Positions 57,070-64,000 of a stretch of 64,000 nt of DNA are shown here, in pieces. The notes beneath the pieces were generated by a model. That model was not told the DNA's origin, made no database searches, and saw only the letters and a program-made list of their open reading frames with translations. Origin of the DNA: Saccharum officinarum (Eukaryota > Streptophyta > Magnoliopsida > Poales > Poaceae); assembly GCA_020631735.1 (NCBI GenBank), contig CM036209.1, forward strand, positions 2,529,478-2,593,477. The letters are read 5' to 3'. The translations under genes were made by a program, and so were the position numbers. Position 1 is the stretch's first letter. Every line of letters starts with the position of its first letter.

Positions 57070-58199
57070 TTGAAGATCTATAAAAAGTTAAAAACTGGTA
57101 GAGAATTAACAACGGATCGACGTATTGAAAGCACCGTTGAATACAGAAATATATCAGTGAATAAATAAATCATAGGAACTGAATATAGTGGTGTCTATGG
57201 ACCTTGCAGGCGAGCCGACAACTTAGGCAACTAACCGCTAGGCGGGTATCTCCTGGGTGGCCCCTCCCATGCTGCTTCCTGTGCAGCCACTGCAAGGCCG
57301 CGCAACTTGGACTTTCTAACCGGCGATTCCGTGTGCGAGCCTTCGACCAGGCATCGAGGAAGCTTAGGGCGTAGCACTAATGACCGGAATCGATCGGTCG
57401 AGAACCACAGTATCCGTCGTCTGCACTTATATGCTGGTATCCATGGCCGCGGTGTGACCTCGAGCAGATCATATTAGGAGTGGCTAGTGGCAGGTGGCAG
57501 CTATGACTTAAATATACCTGGGAACCTGGGCAACGCTTATCCTCAGGTTCCTATCGCATACCGCCTACGACTACGAGTCGAGTGCCCCGTCTATCCTGAC
57601 TCCAACTCGTTAACGCCTTCCATAACCATGTGAGTCCTGGTTTCGACCTCAGACTCTCAAACGATCTTGTCATTATCAACACCAATTCCATGTCTGAGGA
57701 GTAAACGATGGACGAAAAAAACAATAATCAATCATACTTAACCCGATCTAGCTTGGTTAAAAGTCCTAACAGAATACGTACACTGCGATTTCATGTACAT
57801 GCCTTGTGCCTTTCACAAATCTGCATACCTGTAATAACTTCCAAATTGTATCTCCCTTGTATGTAATCACGTCACATCTTATTGCAAGTCAGAAGCATCT
57901 ATCTTGCCTTTTCTTCTCACGTGACCAAACAATTGTATAACACTTGGACTCTTTGCAGTGCTCTGGATGGAAATTCAAATCCTTTAAGAATCGGCCAAAC
58001 TTTTTTGTGGTTTAATATTATAAAGTAAGATAGACTCCTTATCACCGGCAGACACGAGTTATTCTAACACATATAAGCATGGACCCAATATGTTTTGAAA
58101 TCGGACTCTGTATTGTGCTAAACAAGACTTATTCTAACTCGTATGAGGACGAGTTATATATATAGTCCGGACGGGAGAAACTCTCCATTGTCTGGCAGT
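57070..58199. other. Unassigned DNA inside the second Helitron
   Basis: 57180-57680 has LTR-like noncoding composition without recognisable ends. The remainder is AT-rich. No gene seen. Confidence 0.35.
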
Positions 58200-58265
58200 T
58201 AGAAGGCGACAGACAAAAAAAAATAGATAGATGAAAAAAATGGGCTGAAATTTTGCCTCTTTATT

Positions 58266-58320
58266 ATAAGGTATAGGTATAGATATAGATATAGATATAG
58301 ATTTAGATTTAGATATAGTG
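58266..58320. repeat. tatagata microsatellite
   Basis: A hexamer-like run of atagat/tttagat units, about 50 bp, at the right edge of the second Helitron. Confidence 0.85.
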
Positions 58321-58651
58321 TATAAAAAAATATGTACCTAGAAAATGTAAAAAATGTTGTGCATTTCTCTAAAAAAGGGAGAAATAACTGATTGGAGCAT
58401 ATCTGACTGACGTACACAGAATCAGAGTGCTCGTCTGCTCGAGCGGCAAGTAGTTCGACAGCTTTTCCGTTTTGGAAGGAGGACGAAGAAGCAGAGAGAG
58501 TGAAGTAGAGAAGAGATAGCAGAGACTAGACACAGAGAAGAGCACGAGAATGCCGTCGCCGTCGCCGGTGCGCGTGGTGTCGAGGCCACATCGTGAAGCC
58601 ACCGCCACGGTCACGCGAGCGCATCCCGCTCACGTCGTGGGACGTCGCCAT

Positions 58652-59088
58652 TGTTGGCATATTTAGTAAACCTGTGTTTGTTTTTCCTTTTGCTTATCTT
58701 TATCGTCGGTTTCTTGTTGAGTCTGGCTTGGATTTACATCCTCCCAGGCGCGTCTTGTACTGCGCCCACGACTTGTGTCGTGGGCAGTGCCCAGCGTCCG
58801 CACGACGCGCTCCAGTGCGTGGGATGGCATGGACTCCACGGAGCTCGGAGGTGTGGCGCGCATGGCGGGCATGATGGCCGGGGATAGCCTGTCCACCACT
58901 CTTTTTTGTTTTGTTTTTTTAATAGCTCATTGTGTATAAGTAGGAGCACTTAACAAGAAAAGCTAAGGCAGTTGCTGAGGCACCAAAATCCACTGTGTGA
59001 GTTCTCTGTGTTCGCGTTCGCGTGAGTTCGTGAGTTTGAGAGTTCGCCGGAGTTCTGCTCCGGTAGCCGGCGAGGAGTCCGGCTAACA
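58652..59088 (+). repeat. Copia 5' LTR
   Basis: TGTTGGCATATTTAGTAAAC to CCGGCTAACA. 437 bp, starting TG and ending CA. Confidence 0.95.
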
Positions 59089-59250
59089 TCTGGTATCAGG
59101 TCGGCACCGGTCGGAGATCGGTCGCGCACGCCACACCGCCGCCGTGGGCGCGGTGGGCGTCGGTACACGCCATCGCCAGCGCCACGCCGTGGGCGCCGCG
59201 AGCTCATCGTCCAGCGCACCGACAACCCTGCTGCCGGCGTCCAGTGGCCC

Positions 59251-60130
59251 ATGCTCACCCGCACAAACTACCAGGAGTGGTCTATGTTGATGCAGGTGAA
59301 CTTCGAGGCAACCGGTTGGTACGCCGTCGAGCCGTTCGATGACGACGACATCGAGTACCGCCACAACCGCCTGGCACTCGCCGCTATCCTGCGCTCGGTG
59401 CCGGCGGATATGCTGTCCACCCTGCGGGAGAAGAGGGGCTCTGCCGCGGAGGGATGGGCGGCTATCAAGGCCATCCGGGTGGGCGTCGATCGCGTCCGGG
59501 AGGCCAACGCCCAGCAGCTCCGCCGCGAGTTCAACGCGCTGGTGTGGAAGGACTTGAGACCGCGGAGGACTTTGCGAACCGCATCAACGGGTTGGCGTCC
59601 GACCTACGCATCCTCGGCGACAACGTCACCGGCGTCGAGATCGTGAGGAAGATGCTGCAACTCGTGCCCGAACACCTAGCGCAGGTAGCCATCTCTATCG
59701 AGACGCTACTCGACATCCGCACCATCTCCGTGGAGGAGGTGACCGGGCGACTGCGCGCCGTCGAACAACGCCGCAAGCCTCAACCCATCCACGACAACCA
59801 CGGCCGGCTGCTTCTCTGCGAGGAGGAGTGGCTGGCCAGGCTCAAGATCCGCGAGGCCGGTGGGAAGAGCGGCGGCAATTCCTCTGGCGGCAGCGGCGGC
59901 AGCTCCAGCGGCTACGCCGGCGGCAAGAAGCGCGGCGGCCGTGGACGCACTAAAGGCAAGGGGAAGGCCAACGGGCCAACCCGCGACGGCGAAAAGCCCA
60001 ATCCAGCTAAAGATCCATGTGCACGCTGTGCAAGATGGGCCATTGGGCCAGGGAATGCAGGAGCAAACCCAAGGCCGAGGCCCACGTCGCGGAGGCAGAA
60101 GAGGAAAGGGAGCCCACACTGTTGATGGCC
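59251..60130 (+). pseudogene. Copia gag
   Basis: Starts MLTRTNYQEWSMLMQVNFEA, then WAAIKAIRVGVDRVREANAQ and, after a frame change near 59553, ETAEDFANRINGLASDLRIL and SIETLLDIRTISVEEVTGRL (UBN2/Retrotrans_gag type). A Gly/Ser-rich linker precedes the zinc knuckle CTLCKMGHWAREC (60020), which is read in a further frame. Confidence 0.85.
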
Positions 60131-61905
60131 CATGCCACTCTGCGTCCAGCGCCGTCTCCAACCGCTGCCAAGCCAACTCAGGCTCCATCGGCGAGTCGTC
60201 CCCTCCGCATCGTGGAGGCCAAGGTGTTTGCGCAGCTCGGAGGTGACAACGAGCGCGACGACGCCACCTGGTACTTGGACACCGGGGCGACGAATCACAT
60301 GACGGGGAACCGCGACGCCTTCATCGACATCGACACGGCGATCCGCGGCACCGTCCGCTTCGGCGACGGCTCTGAGGTGGAGATCCAAGGCTCCGGCACT
60401 GTTCTGTTTGAGGGAAGGACCGGTGAGCACCTCCCGCTCACGGGGGTGTACTACATCCCGCGCCTCGTCTCCAACATCGTGAGCCTCGGGCAACTTGATG
60501 ATGGGGATTGCGACGTACACATCAGGAACGGGGTGCTTCGCGTTCGCGACGACAAGGACCGCCTAATCCTGCGTGTAAGGCGTTCGGCGGAACGCCTCTA
60601 CCTCCTGCGAGTGAAGCTGGCCCAGCCGCTCTGCCTGGCTGCGCGCGCCACCGACGGCGCGTGGCTGTGGCATGAGCGGTTCGGACACATGAACTTCGAT
60701 GCCCTACACAAGATGGAGAAACGCGGGATGGTGCAGGGGCTTCCTCCTATCGATCGAGTTCATCAGCTCTGCACCGAGTGTGTCACCACCAAGCTCAAGC
60801 GGAGGCCATTCCCATCGCAGGCCAAGCAGCGGGCAAAGGGGTTGCTGGACCTTGTCCACGGCGACCTGTGCGGCCCCATCACGCCGGCGACTCCCGGCGG
60901 TAAGAAATTCTTTCTACTTCTGGTGGATGACAAGAGCAGGTTCATGTGGGTGGCCCTGCTAGCGGCTAAGAGCGACACGCTGGCCGCCGTCAAGAAGTTC
61001 CAGGCTCGGGTTGAAGTGGAGACCGGGCGACACCTGCGCGTTCTCAGGACGGACAACGGTGGCGAGTTCACCTCCGTCGAGTTCGAGACATACTGTGTTG
61101 ACCGTGGTGTGGAGCGGCGGCACACGGCGCCGTACACGCCCCGCCCCAGCAGAACGGGGTCGTCGAGCGGAGGAACCAGAGCGTCGTCAACATGGCGCGT
61201 GCTCTGCTGAAAAGTAGGGGCATGCCATCTGTCTTCTGGGGAGAAGCCATCGCCACCACCGTCTGGATCCTGAACCGCGCGCCCACAAAAGCCCTTGACG
61301 GCGTGACGCCTTACGAGGCATGGCATGGCAGGCGGCCCGACGTCTCCTACTTTCGCACGTTCGGCTGCACTGCCTTCGTCAAGACGGTGAAGCCCAATCT
61401 CAAGAAGCTGGAGGACTGCGGCACGCCTGTCGTGTTCATCGGGTACGAGCCCGGCGCCAAGGCGTGGCGCTTCTACGACCCGGTGGCGTGTCGCGCCGTT
61501 GTGTCCCGGGATGCTGTTTTCGACAAAACGACGTCCTGGACCTGGGAGAATGGTGACGGAGTGCACACCGACTCGGAGCTCATGGTGGAGTACCACGACT
61601 TGCAGATCGGTGCCGGGGACCACTACATCGACATCGCCGGGGGTGGGTCTGAGGCGCCCGCTAGCCCGGCCCAAGCCAGTCCAGCTCCCACGCCAAGCCC
61701 CGACGCGCCCATGGCGAGCACCCCAGCAGCGTCGTCGGCGCAACACTCGTCTGAACCTGTGGCGGCACCCACCTCACTAGAGTTTGTGTCGCCGCCGCCG
61801 AATGCCGAGGAGTACTGGGACGCCGACAACGACGATGTCAAGCCAAGGTACCGCACGCTCGACAACGTTCTCGGGAACACGACGCCTCCTGGTCTTGCTG
61901 CTTGA
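60017..61905 (+). pseudogene. Copia protease and integrase
   Basis: Zinc knuckle, then the protease active site WYLDTGATNHMTGN (about 60271), the gag-pre-integrase motif LWHERFGHMNFDAL, CxxC of the integrase zinc finger (about 60772), and the catalytic core with LVHGDLCGPI, RTDNGGEFTSVEFE and, after a frame change near 61143, NGVVERRNQSVVNMARALLK and FWGEAIATTVWILNRAPTKA. It ends at the stop at 61903. Confidence 0.9.
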
Positions 61906-63463
61906 CAAGTTGCCGCAGAGCTCCATCTGCAGATCAAGGGCGAGCCCGCCTCGTTCGTTGAGGCTGAGAAGCTGCAGCCGTGGCGTCGAGCGATGTTGGA
62001 CGAGATGGACTCCATCGAGAACAACAGTACCTGGCGTCTTGTACCTCTACCACCTGGGCACCGACCGATCGGCCTCAAGTGGGTTTACAAGACAAAGAGA
62101 AATGCTGCCGGTGACGTCGTGAAGCACAAGGCGAGGCTCGTCGCTAAGGGGTACGTCCAGCAGGCCGGGGTGGACTTCGATGAAGTGTTCGCCCCTGTCG
62201 CTCGGATCGAGTCCGTCCGTTTGCTGCTCGTGCTTGCCGCCCAGGAGGGGTCCGCCTTCTTGAACGAGGAGCTGAATGAGGAGGTTTACGTGCGGCAACC
62301 CCCCCGGCTTCGTTGTCGCAGGGCAGGAGAACATGGTGCTGCGGCTTGACAAGGCCCTCTATGGCCTTCGACAAGCACCGAGGGCATGGAACGCCAAGTT
62401 GGACCGCACTCTAGGCGAGCTGGGCTTCAGCCACAGCGAGTCGGAGCATGCGGTCTACGCCAGAGGAAGAGGAGCTTCCCGGTTGCTGGTGGGGGTCTAT
62501 GTCGACGACCTCGTCATCACCGGGAATGACGCCGCCAAGATCAACCACTTCAAGGAGCAAATGAAATCCAGGTTCAAAATGAGTGACCTCGGTCTCTTGT
62601 GTTTTTATCTGGGGATTGAAGTGCAGCAGGGAGACAACAGCATCAAGCTCGCTCAGACGGCATACGCTCGGAAGATCCTAGACCGAGCGGGGATGGGGAC
62701 CTACAATCCCTGTCACACCCCGATGGAGCCTCGGCTGAAGCTGTCCAAGACAAGCAACGCCGAGGCGGTGGACGCCACCGAGTACCGGGGCCTGGTCGGC
62801 TGTCTCCGGTGCCTGGTGCATACCCGGCCTGACATCGCCTTCTCCGTCGGGTATGTTAGTCGCTTTATGGAGCGGCCAACGATGGAGCATCTCAACGCCG
62901 TCAAGCGGATCCTGCGCTACGTCACCGGAACCATTGACTACGGGTGTTGCTATAAGCGTGGAGCGCGGGAGCTGAAGTTACTCGGGTACAGTGATGCCGA
63001 TATGGGCGGCGACATTGATACAAGGAAGAGCACCACTGGAGTGCTGTTCTTCCTCGACTCCTGCGCAGTGACATGGCAGTCACAGAAACATAAGGTGGTC
63101 GCCCTCTCGTCCTGCGAAGCTGAGTACATTGCAGGTACGACGGCCGCCTACCAGGGGATCTGGCTGGCACAGCTGCTTGCAAAACTCGACGACGAGCGGC
63201 GTGCCCCGTTCCTCCTGAAGATGGACAGTCAATCTGCAATTGCCCTCAGTAAGAATCCCGTCTTCCATGATCGAAGCAAACACATTGATGTGCGTTATCA
63301 TTTCATCCGAGATTGTGTTGGAGATGGGAGGATGAGGATTGAGCATGTTCAGACAGAGGAACAGCTCGCTGACATCCTGACAAAGCCGCTGGCGCGTGAT
63401 CGTTTCTGCGAACTCCGTGTTCAGCTTGGTGTCGTCAAGGTTGGGCAAGAACAACAGGTTTAG
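61906..63463 (+). pseudogene. Copia reverse transcriptase and RNase H
   Basis: Contains [60 protein letters not shown], then directly [19 protein letters not shown]. The usual DVKSAFLNG stretch with the first catalytic Asp is missing, probably a short in-frame deletion. A frame change at about 62300 is followed by LYGLRQAPRAWNAKLDRTLG, VGVYVDDLVITGNDA, the RNase H with YSDADMGGDIDTRKSTTGVL, LSSCEAEYIAGTTAAYQGIW and SKHIDVRYHFIRDCV, to the stop at 63461-63463. It cannot be active as read. Confidence 0.9.
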
Positions 63464-63472
63464 GGGGTGAAG

Positions 63473-63909
63473 TGTTGGCATATTTAGTAAACCTGTGTTT
63501 GTTTTTCCTTTTGATTATCTTTATCGTCGGTTTCTTGTTGAGTCTGGCTTGGATTTACATCCTCCCAGGCGCGTCTTGTACTGCACCCACGACTTGTGTC
63601 GTGGGTAGTGCCCAGCGTCCACACGACGCGCTCCAGTGCGTGGGATGGCACGGACTCCACGGAGATCGGAGGTGTGGCGCACTTGGCGGGCATGGTGGCC
63701 GGGGATAGCCTGTCCACCACTCTTTTTTGTTTTGTTTTTTTAGTAGCTCATTGTGTATAAGTAGGAGCACTTAACAAGAAAAGCTAAGGCAGTTGCTGAG
63801 GCACCAAAATCCACTGTGTGAGTTCTCTGTGTTCGCGTTCGTGTGAGTTCATCAGTTTGAGAGTTCGTCGGAGTTCTGCTCCGGTAGCCGGCGAGGAGTC
63901 CGGCTAACA
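63473..63909 (+). repeat. Copia 3' LTR
   Basis: 437 bp, same ends as the 5' LTR, 14 base differences and no indel by eye, followed by GCCAT. Confidence 0.95.
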
Positions 63910-64000
63910 GCCATGCTGTCGGCCAACTACATCCAGAAGGGCCTCCTCTTCGCACAGCCACCGTTTCCGACCGCCGAGCTCGTTGACCACCTCGAGGCCA

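Larger units (their letters stand above)
55280..58283 (-). mobile_element. Probable second Helitron, about 3.0 kb
   Basis: The 3' end on minus is hairpin CCCGCTGCAACGCACGGG, spacer CCTGTTTG, CTAG at 55280, host A (plus) at 55279. The proposed 5' end on minus is TCTATACCTATACCTTATAA at 58283, with host T at 58284. The 5' end sits in a tatagata microsatellite, so its exact position is uncertain. Contents: an RTE-type LINE fragment on plus (56060-56976) and unassigned DNA (57070-57900). No Rep/helicase seen. Confidence 0.55.
58652..63909 (+). mobile_element. Full-length Copia LTR retrotransposon in the BAHD gene
   Basis: 5' LTR 58652-59088, primer site TGGTATCAGG at 59091, gag, protease, integrase, RT-RNase H, purine tract tttagggggtgaag before 63473, 3' LTR 63473-63909. 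The target duplication GCCAT occurs at 58647-58651 and 63910-63914. The LTRs are equal in length (437 bp) and I count 14 differences. The coding region is continuous except for a few single-base frame changes and one stop, so the insertion is fairly young. Confidence 0.95.
58550..64000 (+). pseudogene. BAHD acyltransferase gene, first exon interrupted by a Copia element
   Basis: 58550-58651 plus 63915-64000 form one coding start. It reads MPSPSPVRVVSR at 58550, then, one base shifted after about 58583, VKPPPRSRERIPLTSWDVA, continuing past the insertion as MLSANYIQKGLLFAQPPFPT and AELVDHLEA to the window edge. This is the N-terminus of a plant BAHD (HXXXD) acyl-CoA-dependent transferase. The catalytic HXXXD and DFGWG motifs lie beyond the window. 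The Copia element 58652-63909 splits the exon with a GCCAT duplication. The extra base near 58583 is a second lesion, or an error. Acceptor and donor substrates cannot be told from this part. Confidence 0.75.

Overview
The window is nuclear DNA of a grass. Short host genes sit in a dense nest of Gypsy, Copia, LINE, CACTA, MULE-type, hAT-like, Stowaway and Helitron sequences of grass type. The host genes present (purple acid phosphatase, DUF6598, BAHD acyltransferase, citrate-binding-protein-like) also fit a grass. A panicoid such as a sorghum, sugarcane or Miscanthus relative is my guess, but the sequence does not prove it. Plant introns with GT..AG borders are readable. One assembly gap of 100 N lies at 21111-21210.

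Layout. 1-1284: a minus-strand LTR-like sequence. 1285-2177: a CACTA end with a transposase-associated domain. 2.9-5.35 kb: module 1, a small membrane protein gene (3131-3511, +) and a citrate-binding-protein-like gene (3822-4712, -, broken). 5581-6425: a MULE-type element with a 9-bp target duplication, followed by Stowaway MITEs. 7.95-18.76 kb: module 2, a second copy of the same gene pair. It is torn apart by two insertions in the small gene, an L1-type LINE (about 9.6-14.36 kb), a hAT-like element (15464-17843) with a clean 8-bp duplication, and an internal deletion that fused two citrate-binding-protein-like copies. 18.76-20.68 kb: a Copia remnant on the minus strand. 20678-21110: the start of another hAT-like element.

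21211-35863 is a large Tat-lineage-like Gypsy element with gag-pol on plus and a putative-gypsy-type (PF04195-like) antisense ORF in its 3' region. A 50-bp minisatellite lies in its LTR, and the assembly gap falls at the same place in the other LTR. 35.95-38.43 kb is a second minus-strand LTR-like sequence. A Helitron 3' end follows at 39096-39124.

40715-42834 is the best intact gene: a three-exon DUF6598 protein of 394 codons, flanked by two inverted copies of one MITE family. 44748-52008 is a four-exon purple acid phosphatase gene with all visible metal ligands. Its second intron holds a 5,010-bp Helitron (46534-51543) that carries an antisense Ulp1/C48-protease-like gene. Removing the Helitron leaves a 111-bp intron. 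The last exon carries a frameshift. Further right are a CACTA-like repeat block, a 327-bp LINE stub with a 13-bp target duplication, and a second probable Helitron (55280-58283) containing an RTE-type LINE fragment. At the right edge a BAHD acyltransferase gene begins at 58550. A full-length Copia element (58652-63909, 5-bp duplication GCCAT, two 437-bp LTRs) interrupts it 98 bp after its ATG.

The genes do not form a pathway. The history is one of module duplication and repeated transposon interruption. Of the host genes seen, only the DUF6598 gene and the first small membrane gene look undamaged.
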